Source: Akkermansia muciniphila
Lineage (GTDB): Bacteria; Verrucomicrobiota; Verrucomicrobiia; Verrucomicrobiales; Akkermansiaceae
DNA length: 64,000 nucleotides
Direction: 5' to 3'
NCBI RefSeq assembly: GCF_018709685.1
Contig: NZ_JABDHQ010000011.1
Location: 1-64,000, forward strand
Positions within the stretch are counted from its first letter, which is position 1; each line of letters starts with the position of its first letter. Below the pieces are notes generated by a model, which worked only from the letters and a program-made list of their open reading frames with translations, was not told where the DNA came from and did no database searches. This document shows, in pieces, positions 34,545 to 43,425 of the stretch. A program made the translations under genes and the position numbers.

Positions 34545-34997
34545 ATGTTACTCACAGCACTAGCCTTTGCACAGGGCATGGCCAACATCATGGACAATCT
34601 GGACTACCAGATCGTCGGCATTCTGGTGGTCATGATGTGCCTGGGTGGCCTGGCCGTCATTCTGACCATCAGCGGCTCCATTGCCGCCTCCATCCAGAAC
34701 AAGGCCAAAGCCAGGGCCGCAGCGCCTGTTTCCGCTCCCGCACCTGCCGCCGCTCCCGCGGCCGCAGGAAAGCCGGGCATGACTCCGGAAATGCTCGCCA
34801 TCCTCTCCGCAGCCGTGGACTCCGCCATGACGGAGCTCACGCCGGAAATGGTGGCCGTCATCTCCGCAGCCGTGGACGCAGGCCTGGACGGCATGAGCCA
34901 CCGCATCGTGGAAATCAAGCAATCCCCCGGCTCCGGCTATGCGGCCGCAGGCAGGGCGGAAATCTTTGCCTCCCACCGCATCCGGCCATCCCACTGA
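34545..34997 (+). CDS. OadG/MmdD-like small membrane subunit of the decarboxylase
   Basis: A 150-residue protein with one membrane helix (about residues 22-48, IVGILVVMMCLGGLAVILTISG). An Ala/Pro-rich stretch and two tandem near-repeats, MTPEMLAILSAAVDSAM and LTPEMVAVISAAVDAGL (about 80-115), follow. OadG-type subunits anchor and stabilise the carboxyltransferase on the Na+ pump. Similarity is mainly architectural; gene order supports the call. It begins 21 nt after mmdA. The tandem helix pair is notable, since OadG family members also hold an Ile/Val-containing tandem in this place. Confidence 0.8.
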   Translation: MLLTALAFAQGMANIMDNLDYQIVGILVVMMCLGGLAVILTISGSIAASIQNKAKARAAAPVSAPAPAAAPAAAGKPGMTPEMLAILSAAVDSAMTELTPEMVAVISAAVDAGLDGMSHRIVEIKQSPGSGYAAAGRAEIFASHRIRPSH

Positions 34998-35073
34998 ACC
35001 ACTCCATTATTCACCCCTACCCCCGCCCCTCCGGCGGGAACCATTAACTTAACATTCCATACCATACATTATT

Positions 35074-35475
35074 ATGAAGAAACTTCGCATCACCGTTGAC
35101 GGCAAGGTATTTGACGTATCCGTAGAACTCCTGGACCAGGTCTCCTCCACCACCTCCGCCCCGGCTCCGGCCCCCGTTGCAGCCCCGGCTCCCGCAGCTT
35201 CCGCCCCTGTTGCGGCGCCCGCTCCGGCTCCCGCGCCCGCCGCCGCTCCGGCCGCCGCAGGCGCTGGCGACGTTCCCAGCCCGCTTGCCGGCAAGGTCGT
35301 CTCCCTGGACGTTGCCCCCGGTACCGCCGTGAAGGCCGGTGACCAGATCCTGACGCTGGAAGCCATGAAGATGAACACCATCATCTATGCTCCCTCCGCC
35401 GGTACACTCACCGCTTTCTGCGTAAGCGCGGGCGACACGGTTCAGGAAGGACAGGCGCTGGCCAAGATTGGTTAA
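35074..35475 (+). CDS. Biotin carboxyl carrier subunit of the decarboxylase
   Basis: A 133-residue carrier. The first 20 residues form a short domain (KLRITVDGKVFDVSVE), joined by a flexible Ala/Pro linker (about 27-67) to a biotinyl/lipoyl domain (68-133). Lys99 in EAMKMN is the biotinylation site. It shuttles CO2 from the carboxyltransferase to the beta subunit. This is the MmdC type rather than a fusion to the alpha chain. A biotin ligase gene two positions downstream probably charges it. The gaps on both sides (about 75-80 bp) are the longest inside the operon; neither shows a terminator. Confidence 0.93.
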   Translation: MKKLRITVDGKVFDVSVELLDQVSSTTSAPAPAPVAAPAPAASAPVAAPAPAPAPAAAPAAAGAGDVPSPLAGKVVSLDVAPGTAVKAGDQILTLEAMKMNTIIYAPSAGTLTAFCVSAGDTVQEGQALAKIG

Positions 35476-35556
35476 TCCCGGCGGCAGCCGCCCGGCCCCA
35501 CTAACACGGGTCCGGACTCCGACTCAGACTAAAAACCGCTACAAGAATTATTCCAT

Positions 35557-37221
35557 ATGAGTCTTTTTGATTCATTAATCACCTTTTTACAGGGGATGGG
35601 CATCTTCTCCCTATCATGGCAAATGGTAGGGATGTGGGGCATTGCCGTCCTTCTCCTGTACCTGGGTGTGGCCAAGCAATACGAACCTCTGCTGATGGTT
35701 CCGATTGCCTTTGGCGCCCTCATCGCCAACATTCCGGACAACGGAATGCTCATCACCCAGTTGAACCAGCAGGTCATCTCCTCCAATAAAGCGGGGGAAG
35801 TAACGGCCACGTCCCTGAACAACGTGGGCTACCTGCGCGTTCATGTGGCCCCGCTCCAGCAGGCGCCCGTCAAGGTGCCGGCCAACCTGACCACGCCTGA
35901 AGCGCGCGCCCAGTATCTGGCAAACATGCAGCAGCCCATGCAGGTTTATCCCGGCAGCCCGCTGACCGTTTCCCAGATCAAGCCCGTGCGGGAATCCCAG
36001 GAAAAAGCCAAGGCTGACGCCGCCCTTCTGGGGGACGACAGCCTGACGGTGGACCCCAACCTGAAGGACTTCCACAACGTGACGGAAGCCGACGACAACG
36101 ATCCGGTCTACCTGCTCACCAACGGAGGAGCAACCACCGTTCTGCGCCAGAAGGGAGTCAACTACTTTGACACGGAAGGCAACCAGGTCCCGGTGAATCT
36201 GGAAACGCAGAAGCTGGAACCCCTGGTGGTATCCGCCGCAGGCAAGTACGTGGCCGTGGGCCAGCATACCCAGGAACTGCTGGTCACCTCCATCCACGGG
36301 GGCCTGTATGACTGGATCGGCCTCGGCATCAAGGCTGAAATCTTCCCGCCCATCATCTTCCTGGGCGTGGGGGCCCTGACGGACTTCGGCCCGCTGCTCG
36401 CCGCACCGCGCACCCTTCTTCTGGGCGCAGCGGCCCAGGTGGGCGTGGCAGCCACGTTCTTCATGGCCCTGTTCATGGGTTTCACGCCGAACGAATCCGC
36501 CTCCATCGGCATCATCGGCGGCGCTGACGGCCCCACCTCCATCTTCCTGACGATGAAGCTGGCTCCGCACCTGCTGGGCGCCGTGGCCGTGGCCGCGTAC
36601 ACGTACATGGCCCTGGTGCCGCTGATACAGCCGCCCATCATGGCGCTGCTGACTACGAAGAAGGAGCGCGTCATCCGCATGAAATCCCTGCGAACGGTGA
36701 GCAAGAGTGAAAAACTGTTCTTCGCCGTGCTGGTCACCATTGTCACCATCCTGCTGATTCCGGACGCCTCTCCGCTGATCGGCATGCTGATGCTGGGCAA
36801 CTTCCTGCGCGAGTGCAAGGTGACGGAACGCCTGGTGCAGGCCTCCCAGAATGAAATCATCAACATCGTCACCATCTTCCTGGGCACCTCCGTGGGCCTG
36901 ACGATGCAGGGGGACCGCTTCCTGCAGAAGGAAACGCTGCTGATCATTCTGCTGGGCATTGTCGCCTTCGGCGTAGCCACCGCGGGCGGCGTGATTGCCG
37001 CCAAGCTCATGAACCTTATCTGGCGCAAGAATCCGGTCAACCCCCTGATCGGCTCCGCAGGCGTTTCCGCCGTCCCGATGGCGGCGCGCGTCTCCCACAA
37101 TGTGGGCCAGAAGTACGATCCCTCCAACTACCTTCTCATGCACGCCATGGGACCGAACGTTGCGGGCGTGATCGGCACCGCAGTCATCGCAGGTTACTAC
37201 ATCGCCACCCTGGCGAGGTAA
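35557..37221 (+). CDS. Na+-translocating decarboxylase beta subunit with a large insertion
   Basis: A 554-residue inner-membrane subunit that decarboxylates biotin-CO2 and exports Na+. Core family motifs are intact: GIKAEIFPPIIFLGVGALTD, IIGGADGPTSIF with the Na+-site Asp, GSAGVSAVPMAARVS and MHAMGPNVAGVIG. Usual OadB/MmdB chains are about 370-430 residues. Here a soluble segment of about 185 residues (62-248) lies between the first two membrane segments, including VHVAPLQQAPVKV and NGGATTVLRQKG. The core then resumes with GGLYDWIGLGIK. It sits 81 nt after the carrier gene and 36 nt before the ligase. Confidence 0.92.
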   Translation: MSLFDSLITFLQGMGIFSLSWQMVGMWGIAVLLLYLGVAKQYEPLLMVPIAFGALIANIPDNGMLITQLNQQVISSNKAGEVTATSLNNVGYLRVHVAPLQQAPVKVPANLTTPEARAQYLANMQQPMQVYPGSPLTVSQIKPVRESQEKAKADAALLGDDSLTVDPNLKDFHNVTEADDNDPVYLLTNGGATTVLRQKGVNYFDTEGNQVPVNLETQKLEPLVVSAAGKYVAVGQHTQELLVTSIHGGLYDWIGLGIKAEIFPPIIFLGVGALTDFGPLLAAPRTLLLGAAAQVGVAATFFMALFMGFTPNESASIGIIGGADGPTSIFLTMKLAPHLLGAVAVAAYTYMALVPLIQPPIMALLTTKKERVIRMKSLRTVSKSEKLFFAVLVTIVTILLIPDASPLIGMLMLGNFLRECKVTERLVQASQNEIINIVTIFLGTSVGLTMQGDRFLQKETLLIILLGIVAFGVATAGGVIAAKLMNLIWRKNPVNPLIGSAGVSAVPMAARVSHNVGQKYDPSNYLLMHAMGPNVAGVIGTAVIAGYYIATLAR

Positions 37222-37257
37222 CCTGATTTGAAATTATTCCAGGCCTCGGCCCATCCC

Positions 37258-38034
37258 ATGAATTCCACCGCCCCATTCCCCACTCCTCCAGAGGAGGAAG
37301 GACCATGCGGCGACTGGACCTATCATGAATGGGCCGAGGCTTTTTCCACCAATGACCTGGCCCGTTCCCTGCCCCCCGGGCACATTGCCGTCTGCCGCGT
37401 GCAGACAGGCGGCCGCGGCAGGTTCAACCGCAAATGGATTGGCGGCGAAGGCGGCCTGTGGGCCTCCTTTACCGTCCCTTTGGACACCCCGGAGCCTTCC
37501 CCGGCCGTCTGCTGGGGGCATCTGCCCCTGGTTGCAGGCCTTGCCCTGCTGAACATGCTCCATGGCATGGGAGTAACCTCCGCGCGCCTGCGCTGGCCGA
37601 ACGACCTTTTGGCGGACAAATCCAAATTGGCGGGAATACTGGTGGAACGCCCGGCAGAGAACATGGCCGTCATCGGCATAGGCGTCAACGTCTTCAATGA
37701 CGTGGCCTCCATAGCCGGAGAAATCAAGGACCCTCCCGCAAGGCTCGCGGATCTTGTTCAGGACTGCCCCTCCCTGCATGACGTCATGGCTTCCCTCGGC
37801 AGGCATTTGGACCAGGTTTTTTCAACCTTTGCCCATGGCGGCATCCCGGCCCTTCAGGACGGACTGGCGCAGGCATGGGCCGGGGAAAGGCCGGTTTCCA
37901 TCCTTACGGATGACGAAACCATCCGGGGAATTTTTACGGGGATTGACGATCAGGGCAATCCTGTGGTATCCCTTCCGGCCGGCTCCCTCCGGACCGTTCC
38001 GGCACACCTGATCAACAGGCTTGTTGAAGAATAA
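37258..38034 (+). CDS. birA: Biotin--[biotin carboxyl-carrier protein] ligase
   Basis: A 258-residue enzyme that activates biotin with ATP and attaches it to the carrier Lys. The catalytic domain shows TGGRGRFNRKW (adenylate loop), WPNDLLADKSKLAGILVE and VIGIGVNVFND. The N-terminal helix-turn-helix of E. coli BirA is absent, so it is a class I ligase without repressor activity; the C-terminal SH3-like part (about 205-258) remains. The ATG at 37258 is chosen over the TTG at 37228. Its place inside the decarboxylase operon, rather than elsewhere, suggests it is dedicated to this carrier. Confidence 0.9.
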   Translation: MNSTAPFPTPPEEEGPCGDWTYHEWAEAFSTNDLARSLPPGHIAVCRVQTGGRGRFNRKWIGGEGGLWASFTVPLDTPEPSPAVCWGHLPLVAGLALLNMLHGMGVTSARLRWPNDLLADKSKLAGILVERPAENMAVIGIGVNVFNDVASIAGEIKDPPARLADLVQDCPSLHDVMASLGRHLDQVFSTFAHGGIPALQDGLAQAWAGERPVSILTDDETIRGIFTGIDDQGNPVVSLPAGSLRTVPAHLINRLVEE

Positions 38035-38093
38035 GCCTGACCGCTCCGTTTACACGGAGTTTCTTTCTCTTTCATCCAACAAAAATCACTGAC

Positions 38094-39590
38094 ATGAGTT
38101 ACAAGGAACTAACACCAGAAGAAGCAGCAAGCCTGATTAAACACGGCCATAACATTGGCCTGAGCGGGTTCACTCCCGCAGGGACGGCCAAGGCTGTGAC
38201 GGCTGAATTGGCAAAAATTGCAGAGGCGGAACACGCGAAGGGGAACCCCTTCCAGGTGAGCGTTTTCACCGGAGCTTCCACGGGCGATTCCTGCGACGGG
38301 GTTCTTTCCCGCGCCAAGGCTATTCGCTACCGCGCCCCCTACACCACCAACGTTGATTTCCGCAAGGCGGTGAACAATGGGGAAATCGCCTACAACGACA
38401 TCCACCTGTCCCAGATGGCCCAGGAAATCCGTTACGGGTTCATGGGTAAAGTGGACATGGCCATCATCGAAGCCTGCGAGGTCACGGCCGACGGTAAAAT
38501 TTATCTGACGGCCGCCGGCGGGATCGCTCCCACCATTTGCCGCCTTGCCGACAAGATCGTCGTGGAATTGAACGCCGCCCACAGCAAAAACGCCATGGGA
38601 CTGCATGACGTTTACGAACCCCTGGATCCCCCCAACCGCCGTGAAATCCCCATTTACAAACCCAGCGACCGCATCGGGAAACCATACATCCAGGTTGACC
38701 CGAGGAAGATCGTGGGCATCGTGGAAACCAACTGGCCGGACGAAGCCCGCTCCTTTGCCGCGGCTGACCCCCTGACCGATAAAATCGGGCAGAACGTGGC
38801 CGACTTCCTGGCCGCCGACATGAAGCGGGGCATTATCCCCTCCACCTTCCTCCCGCTTCAGTCCGGCGTGGGCAACATCGCAAACGCCGTGCTGGGCGCC
38901 CTGGGCCGCGACAAGACGATCCCCGCCTTTGAAATGTACACGGAAGTCATCCAGAACTCCGTCATCGGCCTGATCCGGGAAGGCCGCGTGAAATTCGGGA
39001 GCGCCTGTTCCCTGACCGTTACGAATGACTGCCTGGAAGGCATTTACAGGGATATGGACTTCTTCCGCGACAAGCTGGTGCTCCGGCCCTCGGAAATATC
39101 CAACAGCCCGGAAGTGATCCGCCGCCTTGGCGTCATCTCCATCAACACCGCCATTGAAGCCGACCTTTACGGGAACGTCAACTCCACGCACATCGGCGGC
39201 ACGAAGATGATGAACGGCATCGGCGGTTCCGGCGACTTCACGCGCAACGCTTATATCTCCATCTTCACCTGCCCGTCCGTCGCCAAGGACGGCAAGATCA
39301 GCGCCATCGTCCCCATGGTCTCCCACCATGACCATACGGAACATGACGTCAACATCATCATTACCGAACAGGGCGTCGCGGACCTTCGCGGCAAGAGCCC
39401 GAAAGAACGGGCGCAGGCCATTATTGAGAACTGCGTCCATCCGGATTACAAGAACATCCTCTGGGATTACCTGAAACTGTCCGGCGGCAAGGCCCAGACT
39501 CCGCAGTCCATCCGTGCCGCCCTGGGCATGCATGCCGAGCTGGCCAGAAGCGGAGATATGAAGAATGTGGACTGGGCCCAGTACCAGTAA
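38094..39590 (+). CDS. Succinate CoA-transferase (propionyl-CoA:succinate type)
   Basis: A 498-residue class I CoA-transferase of the Cat1/AarC/ScpC group. It would move CoA from propionyl-CoA to succinate, releasing propionate and feeding succinyl-CoA back to the mutase. Motifs fit: GLSGFTPAGTAKAV near the N-terminus, LSQMAQEIRYGF, QSGVGNIANAVLGAL, and GIGGSGDFTRNAY with SHHDHTEHDVNIIITEQGVADLRG. Acetyl-CoA as alternative donor cannot be excluded from sequence. It ends the operon, 59 nt after the ligase and followed by a strong terminator. Confidence 0.9.
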   Translation: MSYKELTPEEAASLIKHGHNIGLSGFTPAGTAKAVTAELAKIAEAEHAKGNPFQVSVFTGASTGDSCDGVLSRAKAIRYRAPYTTNVDFRKAVNNGEIAYNDIHLSQMAQEIRYGFMGKVDMAIIEACEVTADGKIYLTAAGGIAPTICRLADKIVVELNAAHSKNAMGLHDVYEPLDPPNRREIPIYKPSDRIGKPYIQVDPRKIVGIVETNWPDEARSFAAADPLTDKIGQNVADFLAADMKRGIIPSTFLPLQSGVGNIANAVLGALGRDKTIPAFEMYTEVIQNSVIGLIREGRVKFGSACSLTVTNDCLEGIYRDMDFFRDKLVLRPSEISNSPEVIRRLGVISINTAIEADLYGNVNSTHIGGTKMMNGIGGSGDFTRNAYISIFTCPSVAKDGKISAIVPMVSHHDHTEHDVNIIITEQGVADLRGKSPKERAQAIIENCVHPDYKNILWDYLKLSGGKAQTPQSIRAALGMHAELARSGDMKNVDWAQYQ

Positions 39591-39643
39591 CTCCTGCCTG
39601 CCGTCATTCGCATTGACGCTCATGACTCCACGTTAACCCTACA

Positions 39644-39675
39644 GGACCGCTCCCGCACAGGGGGCGGTCCTTTTC
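39644..39675 (+). terminator. Terminator of the propionate operon
   Basis: An 11-bp stem GGACCGCTCCC (39644-39654) pairing with GGGGGCGGTCC (39660-39670, one G-T pair) is followed by TTTTCC and another TTTT. Strong intrinsic terminator. Confidence 0.85.
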
Positions 39676-39710
39676 CTTTTTCCCGGCCTTCACTATTGCC
39701 GCCCCTCCCC

Positions 39711-40409
39711 ATGAACTGGATGATTTATCCCGCAGCCAAGGCATTGATCAAAGCCTGCGCCTTCCTCTTCGGCGCGGGGTCCATCCTGACGGCGCTCATC
39801 CACATGGCCCTCCCCTTCCTGGCCGCTTATCCGGAGCAGATGCCCGGATGGCTGCGCGCGGGAACCTGGGCCGCCCTTCTCAGCATCCTTTCCCTGGCGT
39901 GCATCTCCATGTGGGGAAGCAGGGTTCTGCTGGCATCCCGCGGCAGCCACGTCACCCGCGTGCTGAGCATGCTGGCGGTTCTTCCGTCCCTGTACGCCCT
40001 GCTCATCCCGTTCACCGGGCTGCCCGCCGCCTTCCAGTATGGGGAGATGGGAAGAACCTGGGAGATGTTCCTTCTTCTGGCCGCAGTCACCGCCTTCTTT
40101 GCCTTTCCCTATACCCGCGGTTATCCCCTACGCGCCAGAAAGAGGTTTCTGGCCTGGGCTGTCCTGGCCGCCTGCAACGGATTGCAGAGCCTGCTGTTTT
40201 TCCTGTTCCTCCTGTTATGGAACGTGCTGTCCGGCCCTTCCCCATCCGCAGCCTCCGCGCTGCCCTATGCGGCCCTCCTGCTTTCCTGCGGGCTGGATGC
40301 GGCCCTGGCCGTTTTCTCCGCCATGCTGGCCCGGTCCCTGTACCGGGACGTGGCGGGAATAGCCTCCCTGCCGGATGTGCAGAACCCGGAAATGCCCGGA
40401 AGCCGGTAA
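39711..40409 (+). CDS. Membrane protein of unknown function
   Basis: A 232-residue protein with about six hydrophobic helices (near 10-30, 42-62, 76-95, 112-128, 143-166 and 178-203). No family was recognised. The start ATG at 39711 is the better of two close ATGs because it directly begins an amphipathic/hydrophobic segment. It lies between the propionate operon terminator and a secreted lyase gene 70 nt later, and could be cotranscribed with the latter. The short C-terminal tail is polar and probably cytoplasmic. Confidence 0.6.
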   Translation: MNWMIYPAAKALIKACAFLFGAGSILTALIHMALPFLAAYPEQMPGWLRAGTWAALLSILSLACISMWGSRVLLASRGSHVTRVLSMLAVLPSLYALLIPFTGLPAAFQYGEMGRTWEMFLLLAAVTAFFAFPYTRGYPLRARKRFLAWAVLAACNGLQSLLFFLFLLLWNVLSGPSPSAASALPYAALLLSCGLDAALAVFSAMLARSLYRDVAGIASLPDVQNPEMPGSR

Positions 40410-40479
40410 CAGGCAGGCGGGATTCCCTATTCCATGGCGGCGTTTGAAAGATGGGGAACCGGAAAGGAGTAACTTGATT

Positions 40480-43410
40480 ATGCCCTTTACCATCCACTGG
40501 ACGGCGTTCCTTCTCCTGCTTGCCTGCGCCTGGGGAGGAGAGCCCTTCTCCGGTTTTGAACAGAACGCGGACGGCTGGGCCGCCTCTCCCGGCAGTTCCC
40601 TCAACCGGACGAACCGGCACTATAAGGAAGGAACACATTCCCTCCAATGGACATGGAACACGCCGGGCTCCTCCCTCTCCCATACGTTTGCCCCGTGCAA
40701 AACGGTACGGACCCGGACAGCGTCCACCCACTTCGCCTTCTGGGCGTATCTGGAACATGAGCAGGAGGAACGCCTTTACGTGGATCTTTATCATGGGGAC
40801 GCCCTCATCGCCTCCTGCTGGTTCAACATGGACTACCGGGGATGGAGGCCGCTGGGCATCAATCTGGAGCGGCTCGGCATCCCGCCGGGGACTGAATTTG
40901 ACAGAGCCGTCTTCCGCCCCGCCTTCCCCTCCGGAACTCTCTGCGTGGATTCAGTCAGCCCCGCCCTCCTTTCCCGCCCGGTCCAGCCGGACGACCAGCA
41001 GCCCTGGGCGGATCAGCCCTCACTGCTCCAGGCGTCCCCCTCCCAAACCCGGTACAGCGGGCATGACATCCGCCTCAACCGTCCCTGGCTGCCTCCCTTC
41101 CTTCCGGCGGAGCGCATCGGGGCCAAAAGCAGGGCCGACATGGAGCGGCTGGAACGCCATTTTTTTCAGGGGAGAGGCCACGGAGGCGCGAATTACAGGT
41201 CTTTTTCCGAATTGGAACAGGATTTCAACCTGCTGGATATCCGTGAAAACGGAGATGCGGTAACGGGAAAACCGCTGGCCCTTTCCGCAGACGGGTTCCA
41301 TACGGTTCCCGGTTCCGTTGACTTCAAGAAGACGTTCCTGCCCCTGTTCAGAAACCTGGCCGCCGCCGTACAGCGGGAAGAAGGGGATAACCGGCGCAAG
41401 GCGGAACAGATGTACATTCTCATGTGCCGCCATTTTCTGGACCAGGGGTTCCAGGAGGGGAACGCCAATTTCGGCTGGATCGGCAACGGGTACGATTACC
41501 GCCATTTTTCACCGGCCGTCTTCGCCCACCGGGATTTGCTTTCCCGTGCCGGGATTCTTGACCGGATGGCCAAAAGCGTCGCCTTCCTCAATATGGGCCA
41601 TGCCATGCTGGGCGAGCATCCGTACAGCTCCTGCGACCAGTTTTACAATTATTCCTCCCATCTTCCGGCGGCCATCCTGATGATTCCGGATGAAGCGGAA
41701 CGCTACCAGCGGCTCCGCGCCTACAAGCGCTATCTTGACCTCGTCATCGGAACAAACGGGCTGCCCTTCGGCAGGGACGGAACGGCCCACCACCATACCG
41801 GGCACCATTTGTCCTACGGCGGCTACACGCCCCCCGCCCTGCTTCACACCCAGATTCTGCCCTTCCGGGATACGGAGTTCCGCATTTCCCCGGAGGCCCA
41901 GGAAAAACTGCGCGCCTATGTGCGGGCATGCGCCTTCCAGATCATGCACGGCCAGCTGGCGCCCAATCTTTACCTCCGCAGCGGAGCGCCCATGTCCCTG
42001 AGCATGGCGCCCGCCACCCTCCTGATGGCCCGGCTGGGCAGTCCGGACCAGCCCTCCTCTCCGGACCGGGAGATGGCCGGAATTTACCTGGCCGCGCTGG
42101 ACCGGGAGCAGACGCCGGAGGCGAAAACGTACCGTTCCATGGGCATTGCGCCCATCCTGCCGGAAGGCCATATGAGCCTGAACCTGGCGGCGACGGGGCT
42201 CCACCGCCGGGATGACTGGCAGGCGGCAGCCGTCGGGATGCTTCAAAAGCACAGGGGGCTGGAGATTTACGGCTGGACGGAGTCCAACAATTACGGACGC
42301 TACAGCAGGAACGGCACCATATTCATCACCATGGGCCGGGAAACGGGCTGGCGCCGCTCCGGCTGGAACTGGAACCACTGGCCCGCCGGAACCAATCCCG
42401 TCAGGGAGAGCCATGAGCTTTTTGAAGGATACGCCCTGTTCAGCAACCGCAGCAACATGGCCGGAGGCGTGGAAATGGACGGGAACGGCATCTGGGGGAA
42501 TGATTTCAATTGCCGGGACATTGCCTTCAAAAAAAGCGCGTTCTTTTTTGATGACCTCATCACCGTCATCACCACGGATATCAGCCCGGCCCGGCCTGAC
42601 GGCAAGAACATTGTCACCACCCTGTTCCAGCAATCCATGGAGGCGCGGAAAACGGAACTCCTGGTCAACGGAAAGCCGTCCGCACATTCCCGTCAGGACG
42701 GAAGCTCCCCCACCCTTTTGCGCGATTTAATGGGAAATTGCTATTATATTCATCCCGGCGCCCCGGTCATCTGCCGCATCCGGGAACAGGAGTGGACTTA
42801 TTTCAATACGCAGGACCTTAAAGATCCACGGAACAATCCTTGCCTGGATATCAGGAAAAAGCGGTTCCGTGAATCCCCCCTGTCCGCGAATGCCGCGTAT
42901 TACACCCCCACCCGCGGCACCTTCGCCTTGGCTTATCTGGACCACGGCACGGACCCGGCGGCGGCCTCCTGCTGCTACACCATGTGCATCTCCCCCACTC
43001 CCGCGCAGGAAAGGGAATTCGCCGCCGCCATCTCATCCAAACGGCCTCCGGTGGAAATCCTCAGGAAGGACGCCGCGGCGCATACCGTAGCGCACCGCGC
43101 CACGGGAACCACGGGATACGTGGTTTTTGCCCCCTGTTCCGATCTTCCGGAACCGTTGAAGAGCGTGGACAGGCCCGGTTTCATCATGGTCCGCGACCTG
43201 GGGGACAGGTACCGCATTTCCGTGGCTACGGGAGACCCGGAACAGAACCGGGAGTACCATCTGGAATTCCATGACGGAACGCAGGCCACCCTTTCCCCGG
43301 ATTATCCCCTTTCCGGCACGGTGGAAGCCGCAAAAAAGGGCACAGCCCCATCAGCCGGGAAAAGCACACCAGACGGAAGCAGGACACAGGCCCCCGCGGA
43401 AAATTCCTGA
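40480..43410 (+). CDS. PL8 polysaccharide lyase, chondroitinase/hyaluronidase-like
   Basis: A 976-residue secreted lyase of the chondroitin ABC lyase type. A short signal (TIHWTAFLLLLACAWGG) precedes a jelly-roll N-domain (about 20-160, FSGFEQNADGW). A helical toroid (about 220-580) follows with DGTAHHHTGHHLSYGGY: His439 and Tyr446 match the catalytic His501/Tyr508 spacing of Proteus chondroitinase ABC. NNYGRYSRNGTIFITMG and the beta-sandwich C-domains complete the fold. Substrate is probably a glycosaminoglycan. GGAAAGGAG 9 nt upstream supports the start at 40480; the longer frame overlaps the previous gene. It is convergent with rfbA, 15 bp away. Confidence 0.85.
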   Translation: MPFTIHWTAFLLLLACAWGGEPFSGFEQNADGWAASPGSSLNRTNRHYKEGTHSLQWTWNTPGSSLSHTFAPCKTVRTRTASTHFAFWAYLEHEQEERLYVDLYHGDALIASCWFNMDYRGWRPLGINLERLGIPPGTEFDRAVFRPAFPSGTLCVDSVSPALLSRPVQPDDQQPWADQPSLLQASPSQTRYSGHDIRLNRPWLPPFLPAERIGAKSRADMERLERHFFQGRGHGGANYRSFSELEQDFNLLDIRENGDAVTGKPLALSADGFHTVPGSVDFKKTFLPLFRNLAAAVQREEGDNRRKAEQMYILMCRHFLDQGFQEGNANFGWIGNGYDYRHFSPAVFAHRDLLSRAGILDRMAKSVAFLNMGHAMLGEHPYSSCDQFYNYSSHLPAAILMIPDEAERYQRLRAYKRYLDLVIGTNGLPFGRDGTAHHHTGHHLSYGGYTPPALLHTQILPFRDTEFRISPEAQEKLRAYVRACAFQIMHGQLAPNLYLRSGAPMSLSMAPATLLMARLGSPDQPSSPDREMAGIYLAALDREQTPEAKTYRSMGIAPILPEGHMSLNLAATGLHRRDDWQAAAVGMLQKHRGLEIYGWTESNNYGRYSRNGTIFITMGRETGWRRSGWNWNHWPAGTNPVRESHELFEGYALFSNRSNMAGGVEMDGNGIWGNDFNCRDIAFKKSAFFFDDLITVITTDISPARPDGKNIVTTLFQQSMEARKTELLVNGKPSAHSRQDGSSPTLLRDLMGNCYYIHPGAPVICRIREQEWTYFNTQDLKDPRNNPCLDIRKKRFRESPLSANAAYYTPTRGTFALAYLDHGTDPAAASCCYTMCISPTPAQEREFAAAISSKRPPVEILRKDAAAHTVAHRATGTTGYVVFAPCSDLPEPLKSVDRPGFIMVRDLGDRYRISVATGDPEQNREYHLEFHDGTQATLSPDYPLSGTVEAAKKGTAPSAGKSTPDGSRTQAPAENS

Positions 43411-43425
43411 AAGAAGGGGGATGCC

